The notes beneath the pieces were generated by a model, which was given only the letters and a program-made list of their open reading frames with translations, was not told where the DNA came from and ran no database searches. Below, piece by piece: positions 42,247 to 52,047 of a DNA stretch of 64,000 nucleotides. The translations under genes and the position numbers were made by a program. Source of the stretch: an uncultured beta proteobacterium (GTDB lineage Bacteria > Pseudomonadota > Gammaproteobacteria > Burkholderiales > Burkholderiaceae_C); the NCBI GenBank assembly GCA_903830985.1, contig CAIKVZ010000055.1, positions 1-64,000 of the forward strand, given 5' to 3'. Numbering within the stretch: position 1 is the first letter of the stretch; every line of letters begins with the position of its first letter.

Positions 42247-43716
42247 ATGACCGTCCAACATCCGGATCCCAGCTTGAATTACCCGGCACCGGCATTGCAT
42301 GTGGCCGGACAGTGGCTGTTGCAGGCCAGCGGCGGCGCGCGCGAAGTTCTGAATCCGGCGTACGCCTCGACCCTGGGCAGCGTGCCGCTGGCCGGCGCGC
42401 TGGAGCTCGAGGCTGCGGCGCAATCGGCCCAGTGCGGTTTTGCCCAATGGCGACAACGCTCGGCGCTGCAACGCAGTGAGGTGTTGCGCCGCACCGCGGA
42501 TTTGTTGCGCACGCGTGCCAGGTACATCGCGCACGTCCTGACCTTGGAGCAGGGCAAGCCGCTGGCCGAGAGCCTGCGCGAAGTCACGCTGTGTGCGGAC
42601 ATCATCGATTTTCAGGGTGAAGAGGCCAAGCGCCTGTACGGACGCACGGTGGCGCCGCGCGTTGCGGGCATCCTGTCGCAGACCGTGGTGCGCCAGCCCA
42701 TCGGTCCGGTGGCCGCGTTCACGCCATGGAATTTTCCGGCCAATCTGCCGGCGCGCAAACTGGCCAGTGCGCTGGCCGCGGGCTGCAGCGTGGTGATCAA
42801 GCCCGACGAGCAGACACCGGCGACCTGCATGCTGCTGGTCCAGGCCTTTCTCGATGCGGGCGTGGTGCCCGACGCCATCAACATGGTGTGTGGCGACCCG
42901 GCTCAAGTGTCTGCCACGCTGATCGCGCATCCGGCCATTGCCAAGGTCTCGGTCACCGGCTCGGTCGCGGTGGGCAAGTTGCTGGGGGAGCAGGCGGCCC
43001 GCCATGTCAAGCGCTTTACCGGCGAGCTCGGCGGCCACGCGCCCGTGATCGTGTGCCCGGACGCGGACATCGATTTCGTACTGAAGAGCTCGGTGCTCGC
43101 CAAGTACCGCAATGCGGGTCAGGTCTGCGCCTCGCCCATCCGCTTCTACGTGGCACGCCAGCACTATCGCGAATTTGTCGAGAAATTCACGCAGGGCGCG
43201 GCCGCACTGCGCCTGGGCTGCGGCCTGGATCCGCAGACCCAGATGGGACCCCTGACCCACGCGGGCCGCATCGATTGCATGGAGCGCTTTGTGCACGACG
43301 CGGTGGCCCGCGGCGCACGCCTGATGACCGGCGGCCACAGGGTCGAGCGCCCGGGCTACTTCTTCGAGCCCACCGTGTTTGCCGACGTTCCCGCGCAGGC
43401 GGATGTCATGCGGTCCGAGCCGTTCGGTCCGATCGCGCTGGTGCAGCCGTTTGACACGCTGGACGAGGCCATCGCACAGGCCAATGCGCTGCCATACGGA
43501 CTGGGTGCCTACGCCTTCACCCGCGACCTGTTGACCGCGCACCGACTCGGTGAGGAGCTGGAAGCCGGCATGGTGGGGATCAACCATTACGGCGTCTCCC
43601 AGCCTGAAATGCCCTTTGGTGGCTGGAAGGAAAGCGGCATCGGCCAGGAAATGGGGCCGGAAGGCCTGCTGCAATACACCCAGGTCAAGACCATTACCGT
43701 CGGTACGCCGACCTGA
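42247..43716 (+). CDS. NAD(P)-dependent aldehyde dehydrogenase (succinate-semialdehyde dehydrogenase-like)
   Basis: A 489-residue aldehyde dehydrogenase. Landmarks are FTPWNFPANLPARKLASALA, the cofactor-region VSVTGSVAVGKLL, the catalytic Glu in GELGGHAP and the catalytic Cys in NAGQVCASPIRFYV. It most resembles GabD-type enzymes. It starts a five-gene rightward operon with an aminotransferase and a permease, so it probably oxidises the semialdehyde made by that aminotransferase. It is divergent from the idr-like operon, 296 bp away; no clear promoter was recognised there. Confidence 0.88.
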   Translation: MTVQHPDPSLNYPAPALHVAGQWLLQASGGAREVLNPAYASTLGSVPLAGALELEAAAQSAQCGFAQWRQRSALQRSEVLRRTADLLRTRARYIAHVLTLEQGKPLAESLREVTLCADIIDFQGEEAKRLYGRTVAPRVAGILSQTVVRQPIGPVAAFTPWNFPANLPARKLASALAAGCSVVIKPDEQTPATCMLLVQAFLDAGVVPDAINMVCGDPAQVSATLIAHPAIAKVSVTGSVAVGKLLGEQAARHVKRFTGELGGHAPVIVCPDADIDFVLKSSVLAKYRNAGQVCASPIRFYVARQHYREFVEKFTQGAAALRLGCGLDPQTQMGPLTHAGRIDCMERFVHDAVARGARLMTGGHRVERPGYFFEPTVFADVPAQADVMRSEPFGPIALVQPFDTLDEAIAQANALPYGLGAYAFTRDLLTAHRLGEELEAGMVGINHYGVSQPEMPFGGWKESGIGQEMGPEGLLQYTQVKTITVGTPT

Positions 43717-43733
43717 ACCAGGACACTGTTTTC

Positions 43734-45098
43734 ATGAGCGAAATTGAACAACTCAAGGCCGACAACGCCCAGTACCTTTGGCACCCCATGGCCCACCCCG
43801 GCGCCATGAAGAAGAACGCGCCAGACATCATCGCCAGGGGCGAGGGCTGCTGGATCTGGGATGTGGATGGCCACAAGATGCTCGACGGCGTCGGCGGACT
43901 GTGGAGCAGCAATCTGGGCCACAGCAACCAGAAGGTGCGCGACGCCGTCGTGGCGCAACTCGACGAGCTGCCTTTTTACAACGTGTTCCGCGGCACCACC
44001 CATGTCCGGGCGATTGAACTTTCCGCCCGACTGGTGAAGATGATGGCCCCGGAAGGTGTGCAGGCCGTGCTCTTCTCCAACGGCGGGTCCGATGCCGTCG
44101 AGGGCGCGCTGAAGATCTCCCGGCAATACTGGAAGCTCAAGGGCCAGGCCGATCGTTTCAAATTCATCAGCCTGCGCCAGGGCTACCACGGTGTGCACTT
44201 TGGCGGCATGAGCGTCAACGGCAACACCAACTTTCGCCGCCCCTACGAGCCGCTGTTGCCGGGGTGCTTTCATGTCGACACGCCGTGGCTCTACCACAAC
44301 CCCTACACCGACGACCCGGTTCGGCTGGGTGAAATCTGCGCCGAGATGCTGGAGCGCGAGATCGTTTTCCAGGGCCCCGAAACCGTGGCGGCCTTCATTG
44401 CCGAACCGATCCAGGGCGCAGGCGGCGTGATCGTTCCGCCGAGCAATTACTGGCCCCTGGTGCGCAAGATCTGCGACACGTACGGCGTGCTGCTGATTGC
44501 CGACGAAGTGGTCACAGGATTTGGCCGAAGTGGCGCCATGTTTGGCACGCGCCTGTGGGGCGTGAACGCAGACATGTGGTGTCTGGCCAAGGGCATCAGT
44601 TCGGGCTACGTGCCCATGGGCGCCACCGCCATCGGTGCCAAGGTGGCACAGGCCTTCGACGCCGACACCACGGGCGGCGCCGTCGTGTCCCACGGCTATA
44701 CCTACAGCGCCCATCCGGTGGCCGCTGCTGCGGCGCTGGCGACGCTGGATATTCTGGAACAGCAGGACATCCCCGGCAACGCCGCGCGCGTGGGTGCGCA
44801 CCTGCAACTGCGGCTGCGCGGCTTTGTCGAGCGCTTCAGCTTTGTCGGTGACGTGCGCGGACTGGGCTTGATGGCCGGAATTGAAATGGTGTCCGACAAG
44901 GCCAAGCGCACGCCCATGCCGCGCACCAGTGATGTACCGGCCCGCGTGGCGCGGGAGGCCTACCGGCGCGGCCTGATGGTGCGCACATCCGGAGCCAACC
45001 TGATCCTTTCGCCACCGCTCATCATCACGCGCGAAGAAGTGGACACCTTGGTGGATATTTTGGACGCCTCTTTTTCCGCAGTGCAGGCCAGCCTGTGA
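43734..45098 (+). CDS. Class III PLP-dependent aminotransferase (omega-amino acid/amine:pyruvate type)
   Basis: A 454-residue class III aminotransferase. The PLP lysine lies in WCLAKGISSGYVPMG, with the preceding aspartate in LLIADEVVTGFGRSG. N-terminal residues YLWHPMAHPG and the phosphate-binding SNGGSDAVEGALK are typical of amine or beta-alanine:pyruvate transaminases. It would deaminate an imported omega-amino acid or polyamine, and the aldehyde would go to the ALDH upstream (18 bp away). The exact substrate is open. Confidence 0.88.
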   Translation: MSEIEQLKADNAQYLWHPMAHPGAMKKNAPDIIARGEGCWIWDVDGHKMLDGVGGLWSSNLGHSNQKVRDAVVAQLDELPFYNVFRGTTHVRAIELSARLVKMMAPEGVQAVLFSNGGSDAVEGALKISRQYWKLKGQADRFKFISLRQGYHGVHFGGMSVNGNTNFRRPYEPLLPGCFHVDTPWLYHNPYTDDPVRLGEICAEMLEREIVFQGPETVAAFIAEPIQGAGGVIVPPSNYWPLVRKICDTYGVLLIADEVVTGFGRSGAMFGTRLWGVNADMWCLAKGISSGYVPMGATAIGAKVAQAFDADTTGGAVVSHGYTYSAHPVAAAAALATLDILEQQDIPGNAARVGAHLQLRLRGFVERFSFVGDVRGLGLMAGIEMVSDKAKRTPMPRTSDVPARVAREAYRRGLMVRTSGANLILSPPLIITREEVDTLVDILDASFSAVQASL

Positions 45099-46342
45099 AA
45101 CGCCAGCCCGTCATTCTGTTGATCGGAACGGTGGACACGAAATGCGACGAAATCACCTATTTGCGCGACTGCATACAGCGCTGCGGTGGCCAGGCACTGG
45201 TGATGGATGTGGGCATTCTGGGACGCGGCACCTTGCTTCCCGACATCGGCAACGCCGACGTTGCGCAGGCTGCCGGCGTCACGCTGCAGCACGTGATCGA
45301 CACCGGTGACGAGAACGAATCGATGAAGCTGATGGCCCAGGGTGCGTCGCTGCTGGCGGCGACGCTGTGCGCCCAGGGACGCATGGATGGCCTGCTGGCA
45401 TTGGGCGGGACGATGGGCACCGACCTGGCGCTGGAGGTCGCCAATGCGCTGCCCCTGGGATGCCCCAAGCTGGTGTTGTCCACGATTGCGCATTCGCACC
45501 TGATCCCCCCCGAGCGCGTTCCCGCGGACCTGATCATGCGCCTGTGGGCAGGTGGCCTGTACGGTCTGAATCGGCTGTGCAAATCGGCCCTGGCGCAGGC
45601 CGCCGGTGCCGTGGTCGGCGCCTGCCTGGCGAGTGAGGAGAACGACGACCCACGCCCCATGGTGGGCATGACTTCGCTCGGAACGACGGCCCTGAGCTAC
45701 ATGGCCCGGCTCAAGCCGGCACTGGAGTCGCGCGGCTATGAACTGGCGGTGTTCCACACCACCGGCATGGGGGGGCGAGCCTTCGAAAATCTCGCGGCCC
45801 GGGGCCATTTTGTGGCGGTGCTGGATTTTTCCTTGCAGGAATTGGTGAACGAGCTTGCCGGTTCCTGTGTCACCGCCGGGGCTGACCGGTTGCGCGGCGC
45901 CGGCAGCGGCGGCGTTCCGCAAATCGTTGCGCCCGGTGCGACCGACATGGTGGACTACCCGGGCTCGGGCAGTTGCCCGCAACGCTTCGCCGGGCGCTCC
46001 ATGCACGCGCACAACCGCCTGGTCTCGTCGGTGTCCATCGATGAACCCATGCGCCGCAGCGTGGCTCAGGCGATTGGTGAGCGGTTGGCGCAAGCGCGCG
46101 GGCGCACCTGCTTGCTGGTGCCCACGCACGGCGTTGAGCAATGGGACCGGGTGGGCCAGCCGCTGCACGATCCGCAAGGCCTGGCCGCCCTGTTGGACGA
46201 GTTGCCGCGCCACCTGGGCGCCAGCACCGAACTGGTACAGGTGGATGCCCACATCAATGACGCAGCGTTTGCCGAGGCCGCGCTGCGCGTGTTCGATGCC
46301 TGGGTGCAAGACGGCACGATCGTGCGCGGCGTACTCGCATGA
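45095..46342 (+). CDS. Tm-1-like ATP-binding domain protein (UPF0261 family)
   Basis: A 415-residue protein of the UPF0261/Tm-1 family: start LIGTVDTKCDEITYLRDCI, central LLALGGTMGTDLALEV and late DYPGSGSCPQRFAGRSMHAH. The start is a GTG that overlaps the aminotransferase stop (GTGA), and the stop overlaps the next start (ATGA), so it is translationally coupled on both sides. Family members have an ATP-binding half and no settled bacterial function; they recur in small-molecule catabolic operons. Confidence 0.8.
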   Translation: MKRQPVILLIGTVDTKCDEITYLRDCIQRCGGQALVMDVGILGRGTLLPDIGNADVAQAAGVTLQHVIDTGDENESMKLMAQGASLLAATLCAQGRMDGLLALGGTMGTDLALEVANALPLGCPKLVLSTIAHSHLIPPERVPADLIMRLWAGGLYGLNRLCKSALAQAAGAVVGACLASEENDDPRPMVGMTSLGTTALSYMARLKPALESRGYELAVFHTTGMGGRAFENLAARGHFVAVLDFSLQELVNELAGSCVTAGADRLRGAGSGGVPQIVAPGATDMVDYPGSGSCPQRFAGRSMHAHNRLVSSVSIDEPMRRSVAQAIGERLAQARGRTCLLVPTHGVEQWDRVGQPLHDPQGLAALLDELPRHLGASTELVQVDAHINDAAFAEAALRVFDAWVQDGTIVRGVLA

Positions 46343-47022
46343 GTGGCGCGCGCCCCCTGTCGCACCGCGCCCTGGTACTGGATTTCGGCGGGGTCATCAG
46401 CCGAACCCTGTTTGAAACCCATGCGCTTTCCGAAGCGGCACTGGGCTTGGCCGCGGGCACGCTGCGCTGGCGTGGGCCCTTCGATCCGCAAAACGATGCG
46501 CTGTGGCGCGACATGATTGCCAACCGGATCAGCGAGCGCGACTATTGGCTCGAGCGCAGCCGGGAGGTTGGCCGCCTGCTGGGAGAAGACTGGGACGACA
46601 TGCAAACCTTCGTGCAGCGCGCCCGCGGCGCTGATGTGCTGGCGGTGATACGCCCCGAGGCCATTGCCGCGATTCGTGCCGCCCAGGCTGCTGGCTGCAA
46701 ACTCGCCGTTCTGTCCAACGAGCTCGACCTGTTCTACGGTGTGAATTTTCGCCAGCGCCTGCCGCTGTTGCAGGCGTTCGACGTGGTGCTCGATGCGACC
46801 TACACGCATATGCTGAAGCCGGACCCGCGGGCCTATCGCTTGTGCCTGGAACAGCTGGGATTGCCAGCCTGCGACTGCGTCTTTGTCGACGACCAGTTGC
46901 GCAACGTTCAGGGTGCAGAACGGGTCGGTTTGCCGAGCGTTCATTTTGACGTGGCGGCGCCGCAGCGCTCCTACGCGCAGGCCCTGTCGCTGCTCGGCCT
47001 CGCGGACACAGCGGCCAGTTGA
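46339..47022 (+). CDS. HAD-superfamily hydrolase, subfamily IA
   Basis: A 227-residue haloacid-dehalogenase-fold hydrolase: motif I LDFGGVI, motif II LSNELD, motif III lysine in LKPDPRAY, and the terminal acidic motif FVDDQLRN. The nucleophile is the Asp in LDFGG; the usual second Asp of phosphatases is Gly, as in many dehalogenase or epoxide-hydrolase-like members. Coupled to the Tm-1-like gene by ATGA. Substrate unknown. Confidence 0.83.
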   Translation: MSGARPLSHRALVLDFGGVISRTLFETHALSEAALGLAAGTLRWRGPFDPQNDALWRDMIANRISERDYWLERSREVGRLLGEDWDDMQTFVQRARGADVLAVIRPEAIAAIRAAQAAGCKLAVLSNELDLFYGVNFRQRLPLLQAFDVVLDATYTHMLKPDPRAYRLCLEQLGLPACDCVFVDDQLRNVQGAERVGLPSVHFDVAAPQRSYAQALSLLGLADTAAS

Positions 47023-47078
47023 GCCCCGGCAGGTCCCCTTTTCCATCCCGTCCGAAACGATAACAGGAGCGTGTTCCC

Positions 47079-48584
47079 ATGAACCAAAACCAGCCCCCCG
47101 GCAGCCACCCCGATTCAGGCGGCAATCTGCGCGCCGACCAGTTGGGCGTGTGGTCCATCGTTTTCTTCGTGGTGGCCGCCGCCGCCCCGCTGGTCGGAAT
47201 GACGGGCGCGCTGCCGCCCGCCATCGTCCTGGGCAACGGCGTTGCCGCGCCTGGCGCCTATCTGATCGTCGGGCTGACCCTGCTCCTGTTCAGCGTGGGC
47301 TATGCGGCCATGAGCCATCGCGTGACCAATGCCGGTGCCTTCTTTGCCTATATTGGTCGTGGCCTGGGTCAGGACTTCGGTCTGGCCTCGGCCTTTGTTT
47401 CCATCCTGGCTTACCTGACGATTCAGTTGTCGCTGTACGGTTTTTTCGGCGGCCTCATGGCCAGCCAGGCGGGGATCGTTCCCTGGTGGGCGTGGAGCGC
47501 CATGGCCTGGCTGGTGGTCACTCTGCTGTCGCTGGCCCGGGTCGACTTTGGAGCCAAGCTGCTGGGCGTGCTGATGCTGGCGGAACTGCTGTGCCTGCTG
47601 GTGACCTCGGTGGCGATCTTGAGCAACGGCGGACCCGAGGGGTGGAGCCTGTCGGTCGCGCTCAATCCCTCCGCCGTCCTGGCCGGTGGCCTGAGCGGAT
47701 CCGCTGGAATTGCCTTCGCGTTTGCCTTTGCGTCATTCATCGGTTTTGAAGCCACGGCCATCTATGGCGAAGAGTCCAAGGACCCGAAGAAGACGGTGCC
47801 ACGGGCAACCTACCTTGCGGTATGCGTGATCACCGTCCTGTTTGCACTCACGTCCTTTGCGGTGGTGACCGGCCTGGGTGCGTCCAAAGTGGTTGAGCAA
47901 GTGGTGGCCCTGAGCACGGTGGACAAGGTGCCGCTGGCGAATCCGTCGGCCGTGCTGTTTCACCTTGCGACCCAGTATGTCGGGGCTTGGATGGCCGCCC
48001 TGATGGGGGTGCTGGTCCTGTCAAGCCTGTTTGCCGGCCTGCTGGCCTTCCAAAATTCCGCCAGTCGCTACTTTTTCGCCTTGAGCCGGGGCGGCGTGCT
48101 GCCAGCCGCGCTGAACCAGGTCAATGCCCAGGGCGCTCCACGCAATGCGGTTTGGGTCACTTCGCTGCTGGGCGCCATGGTCATTGCCGGGTTCGCCCTG
48201 GCGGGACTTGATCCGGTGCTCAACCTGTTCTTCTGGTTCAGTGGCCTGGCCGTGGTCGCGATCGTGCTGATTGAAATCCTGGTCTGTGCCTCGGTCCTGG
48301 CGTTCTTTCACCGCAATCCCGGGGCGGAGAACGCCTTCGTCACCAAACTGGCTCCGACCTTGGCCGCGATTGGATTGGCACTGGGAGAATACCTGCTGAT
48401 GTCACGCTTTGGCCTGTTGTCCGGTGCTGTCGCCGAAGGCGTTGACCCGACCACGACGCAGTGGGGCCTGAGTCCCCTGGGTTGGGTTCTGGCGCTGCTG
48501 CCGTTTGCCGTCTTCGTCGCGGGCTATGCCTTTGCGCGCGGGCAAAAGGCTGACGCGGCACTGGTCAGAGATTTCCTCGCCTGA
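47079..48584 (+). CDS. APC-family amino acid/amine permease
   Basis: A 501-residue inner-membrane permease with about twelve membrane segments. The APC signature is visible in the first helix (VFFVVAAAAPLVGMTGALPP) and in FASFIGFEATAIYGEESKDP. It follows the catabolic genes by 56 bp behind ACAGGAGCG and is the likely importer for the amino acid or amine processed by the aminotransferase and ALDH. It ends in front of a pair of hairpins and a convergent operon. Confidence 0.87.
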   Translation: MNQNQPPGSHPDSGGNLRADQLGVWSIVFFVVAAAAPLVGMTGALPPAIVLGNGVAAPGAYLIVGLTLLLFSVGYAAMSHRVTNAGAFFAYIGRGLGQDFGLASAFVSILAYLTIQLSLYGFFGGLMASQAGIVPWWAWSAMAWLVVTLLSLARVDFGAKLLGVLMLAELLCLLVTSVAILSNGGPEGWSLSVALNPSAVLAGGLSGSAGIAFAFAFASFIGFEATAIYGEESKDPKKTVPRATYLAVCVITVLFALTSFAVVTGLGASKVVEQVVALSTVDKVPLANPSAVLFHLATQYVGAWMAALMGVLVLSSLFAGLLAFQNSASRYFFALSRGGVLPAALNQVNAQGAPRNAVWVTSLLGAMVIAGFALAGLDPVLNLFFWFSGLAVVAIVLIEILVCASVLAFFHRNPGAENAFVTKLAPTLAAIGLALGEYLLMSRFGLLSGAVAEGVDPTTTQWGLSPLGWVLALLPFAVFVAGYAFARGQKADAALVRDFLA

Positions 48585-48594
48585 AGGAAGAAGA

Positions 48595-48641
48595 CCCGGC
48601 GAAGCCGGGGCGCCAGAGCTGCGCGGCATCATGCGGCGCAG
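48595..48641. terminator. Two hairpins between convergent operons
   Basis: A short GC stem CCCGGC-GAA-GCCGGG (48595-48609) is followed by a larger near-perfect inverted repeat, CTGCGCGGCAT with ATGCGGCGCAG around a C (48619-48641). They fill the gap between the rightward permease gene and the leftward YCF48-like gene. Neither has a run of T, so a bidirectional transcription end is likely but not certain. Confidence 0.5.
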
Positions 48642-48656
48642 CGCTGCTGGCAGTTA

Positions 48657-49646
48657 TCAGTTCTTCACGACACCACGGCGCGAGAAGATCGTCTTGCTGC
48701 CGTCCGCCAGCACGAGACCGGTGGTCAAGTCCGCACGGTCTTCACGCGGCAGACCAGAAAAGCTTGCCCCCAGGTCCCGACTGTTCAGCTGCAAACCGTC
48801 CAGTCCCAGTGCCACGAGTCCGTCCGGTCCGGACAACAGCGTCGTGATGGAAGACTTGCTGCCCGACTCGATGTGCGCCCAGGTCTTGCCATCGTCGCTG
48901 CTGCGGTAGATCGAGCCCCGCAGCCCGGCCGCCAACAAGACACCCGGTGCCGGCGAAATGCCGGTCCAGAACGATCCCTTGTAGCCGCTTGGCAGATAGC
49001 TCCAGCGATGACCCTGATCGTCCGAGCGCAGCAGCATGCCGCGCTCGCCCGCTGCGAACAAACGCCCCTGTTGGTCAGGAAAAAGATGAAACAGGTTGAG
49101 GTCGGCCTTTTTCGCCACACCGCCCGCACTCGGGGGCGGATCCAGGTTCACGCCGTCCCAGGTCTTGCCCGCGTCGGAACTGGTCAGCACCAGCGACCAT
49201 AGACCGACGGCCACGAGGTGACTGGCATCGAGCGCCTGCACGGCAAACAGCGGCCGATCCTGCGCGGTATCGCTGCGCTGCACCGTCCAGGTTTCGCCTC
49301 CGTCCGTGGTGGCCAGCACCACGCCCCAGTGGCCCACGGCCCAGCCATGGAGATCGTCGAAGAAACTCACCGCGGTCAGCGCGCAACGCGCGGGAACGGA
49401 CTTGGCTTGGCGCCATTTCTTGCCGCCATCGTCGGACAGCAGGACGACGCCGTGTTCACCTACGGCCACCAGGCGTGAGCCCGCCTTGGCGCTGCCCAGC
49501 AGCATGGCCTGGCTGGCGTTCGCCACGGTGAGCGCAGGGCGCAACACCAGACCGGTTGCGGCGGGCCCGGTTTGCGCCTGGGCGCAGCCTGCTGCCAGCG
49601 CCAGCGCCAGCGCCAGGTAGCCGTGGAGAAAAGTTCGCTTCATCAT
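48657..49646 (-). CDS. Exported YCF48/Hcf136-like beta-propeller protein (BNR-type repeats)
   Basis: A 329-residue exported protein with a signal that ends in LAAGC, a possible lipobox, so it may be a lipoprotein. The mature part has repeated blades ending in SDDGGKKWRQ, TDGGETWTV, SSDAGKTWDG, SDDQGHRWSY and SSDDGKTWAH, the YCF48/BNR pattern. It is the last gene of the DUF1329-DUF1302-RND-YCF48 operon. In other bacteria this quartet accompanies degradation of hydrophobic compounds; the protein may act as a periplasmic or outer-membrane scaffold for the transporter. Confidence 0.8.
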   Translation of the reverse strand: MMKRTFLHGYLALALALAAGCAQAQTGPAATGLVLRPALTVANASQAMLLGSAKAGSRLVAVGEHGVVLLSDDGGKKWRQAKSVPARCALTAVSFFDDLHGWAVGHWGVVLATTDGGETWTVQRSDTAQDRPLFAVQALDASHLVAVGLWSLVLTSSDAGKTWDGVNLDPPPSAGGVAKKADLNLFHLFPDQQGRLFAAGERGMLLRSDDQGHRWSYLPSGYKGSFWTGISPAPGVLLAAGLRGSIYRSSDDGKTWAHIESGSKSSITTLLSGPDGLVALGLDGLQLNSRDLGASFSGLPREDRADLTTGLVLADGSKTIFSRRGVVKN

Positions 49647-49655
49647 GCAGTGGCC

Positions 49656-52046
49656 TCAGTGTTGCAGCAGGCCTGGGGCATAGACCGGCCCGCGCCGCGG
49701 GAACAGCCGCTCCAGCCACACGGCGAATGCCGGAAGCGCGGTCATCGCCATGACCATGTTCACCATGAACATGAAGGCCAGCAGTTTGCCCATGTCGGCC
49801 TGAAATTTGAGTTCGGAGAAGGCCCACGTCGCGACACCAATGGCCAGGGTGATCGCGGTAAAAATGGTGGCGGTTCCAACCTCGAGAATGGCGTGCTCAA
49901 TCGCCTTCACCATCGGTTGACCCTGTGCCAGATGCAACTGCAGGCGGTTGTAGATGTAGAAGGAGTAGTCGACACCGATACCGACGGCCAGCACCATCAC
50001 CGGCAAGGTGGCCACGGTCAGGCCGATGTCGAGTTCCTTCATGAACCAGTAGCCGATGTAGGTCCCCACCGTGAGCGGCAGGCAGCAGGCCAGCACGGCG
50101 CGAAAGTCCCGATACACCAGAAACACCAGCACCACGATGGCGGCATAGACATACAGCATCATCGGCCGCTCGCTGCGCTCGACCTCGTCGTTGATCGCCG
50201 CCAAAACACCGGCGTTGCCCGAGGCCAGGCGGATCGTGGAGCCGGGCATGGGCTGGGTGTCGCGGAACTTCTTGACCTCGCCGATGACGCGGTTGATGGT
50301 GGTCGCCTTGTGGTCGGTGAGAAAAAGATGCACTGCCGTCATGCTGCAGTCCTTGCGCATCATCCCGCGGATGCGTCCGATCTCGGTAGCCAGCGCCGAA
50401 TAGTTCCCGCCGTCGATCGGCACCGTTGCCATCTTCGGGTTGCCCTCGTTGTAGCCCTCGCTGTACAGACGCATCTGGCCGGCAAAGGAGGCCACCGACA
50501 GCACACCGTCGACCGGTTGCATGGCCCAGACAAAGTCGTCCTGCCAGGCGCCGATGGCAACGTTCTCGCACGAATCGGGCGGCGCCTCGAACAGCACGGT
50601 CAGCCAGTCCAGGCCGGTGTCATAGTTGGTCGAGATGGCGACCGCGTCACGGTTGAAGCGCGCTTGTGGACGCAGTTCGGGCGCGCCCGGCTGCAAGGTG
50701 CCCACCACCCGGTCGCTGCTCTGCCAGACCGACACCGCAAACAGCGCGCCCACAACGGCCAGCGTGATCGCGGCATTGCGCGGCTTGGCCAGCAGGGCCA
50801 CATGGCGCAGCCAATGGGCGCGCTGATGGTTGATCTGCAGCGCCCGTGCGGCGTAGCCGTTGCCCATGTTGAAGTACGAGGCCGCCACTGGCAGCATTAC
50901 CAGATTGGTGATGATCTTGTAGGCCACACCCAGGGACGCGGTCATGGCCAGTTCGCGCACCATCGGAATCGGAATCATCAGCAAGGTGACAAAGGAAACA
51001 AGGGCCGTGACCAGGGCCAGCATTCCCGGTATGAGCAGACCGGTGAAACTGGCGCGGCACGCCTGCATCGAGGACTTGTCGTGTGCCAGTTCACGCACAA
51101 TGAAGTTGATCTGCTGCACGCCATGCGACACGCCGATGGCAAACACCAAAAACGGCACCAGCACGGCCAGCGGGTCCAGGCCAAAGCCCAGCAAACGCAG
51201 GGTTCCGAATTGCCAGACCAGGGACGACAGCGAGCACACAATCGCCAGCAGGGTGAAGCGCGCCGAGCGGCAGTACCAGTAGACGGCCAGCGCCGTGAGC
51301 AGCAAGGCGATGCCACAGAATTCCAGCACCGATGCCGCGCCATCGGCAATGTCCCCAATCTGTTTGGCAAAACCGATGATCTGGACTTCGAATTCCTTGT
51401 CCTCGAACTTGGCGCGGATCTGCTGCTCCAGGATGCGGTTGTACGCCACGTAGTCGAGCTTCTTGCCTTCGCGGTCGACTTCCGAGAGTTCGGCAACGAT
51501 CATGGCACTGGTTTCATCGCGCGACACCAGCGTGCCAATGAATCCGCCCTGGCTTGCGGCCTGGCGGATGCCCTTGATCAGTTCCGGCGTGATCTGCTCG
51601 GGCGTCACTGTCCCGGCAATGAGCGGGTCGGCGCGGAAACCCTCTTCGGTGATTTCGTTGACAAAGGAGTTGGGCGTCCACAGCGACTGGACCCCGAGCC
51701 GGTCCACGCTGGGCAGGTAGGTCACGGCCTGCGTCACCTCGTACAGGCGCTTGAGCGCCGCCGGTGTCCAGATCGAACCCGAGCGGGCCTTGACCACAAT
51801 GTTCAACCGGTTCGCGCCGAGCACGTCATCGCGGTACTTCTGGAAGGTCTGGATGTATTCATGCCCCACCGGCATTTGCTTCTCGTAACCCGCGTCCATG
51901 CGCAATTGCAGGGCAAACCAGGCCATGACGGCAGTGATCGCCACCAGCACGCCAAGGACGAGCGAGCGGCGTTCAAAGCAGAAGCCCTCGAGGGCTGCAA
52001 GCCCCCGCATCAGTGCTGAGGGGCGTGCAGTTCCGGTGTTGGTCAT
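49656..52046 (-). CDS. RND/MMPL-family membrane transporter
   Basis: A 796-residue RND-superfamily protein. A first transmembrane helix (LVLGVLVAITAVMAWFALQL) is followed by a large periplasmic domain, a five-to-six-helix bundle, a second periplasmic domain and a second bundle (VATLPVMVLAVGIGVDYSFY). This is the HpnN/MMPL-type plan, which moves hydrophobic molecules, and it lacks separate adaptor genes. The ATG at 52046 lies one base after the DUF1302 stop (TGAGATG). It belongs to the operon controlled by the shared promoter module at 55146-55190. Confidence 0.85.
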   Translation of the reverse strand: MTNTGTARPSALMRGLAALEGFCFERRSLVLGVLVAITAVMAWFALQLRMDAGYEKQMPVGHEYIQTFQKYRDDVLGANRLNIVVKARSGSIWTPAALKRLYEVTQAVTYLPSVDRLGVQSLWTPNSFVNEITEEGFRADPLIAGTVTPEQITPELIKGIRQAASQGGFIGTLVSRDETSAMIVAELSEVDREGKKLDYVAYNRILEQQIRAKFEDKEFEVQIIGFAKQIGDIADGAASVLEFCGIALLLTALAVYWYCRSARFTLLAIVCSLSSLVWQFGTLRLLGFGLDPLAVLVPFLVFAIGVSHGVQQINFIVRELAHDKSSMQACRASFTGLLIPGMLALVTALVSFVTLLMIPIPMVRELAMTASLGVAYKIITNLVMLPVAASYFNMGNGYAARALQINHQRAHWLRHVALLAKPRNAAITLAVVGALFAVSVWQSSDRVVGTLQPGAPELRPQARFNRDAVAISTNYDTGLDWLTVLFEAPPDSCENVAIGAWQDDFVWAMQPVDGVLSVASFAGQMRLYSEGYNEGNPKMATVPIDGGNYSALATEIGRIRGMMRKDCSMTAVHLFLTDHKATTINRVIGEVKKFRDTQPMPGSTIRLASGNAGVLAAINDEVERSERPMMLYVYAAIVVLVFLVYRDFRAVLACCLPLTVGTYIGYWFMKELDIGLTVATLPVMVLAVGIGVDYSFYIYNRLQLHLAQGQPMVKAIEHAILEVGTATIFTAITLAIGVATWAFSELKFQADMGKLLAFMFMVNMVMAMTALPAFAVWLERLFPRRGPVYAPGLLQH

Positions 52047-52047
52047 C

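Noticed and set aside
49572-52019. A long plus-strand open frame opposite the RND transporter gene
   Set aside because: Composition is dominated by His, Gln, Arg and Asp with no recognisable domain; the RND gene on the minus strand has clear membrane segments.
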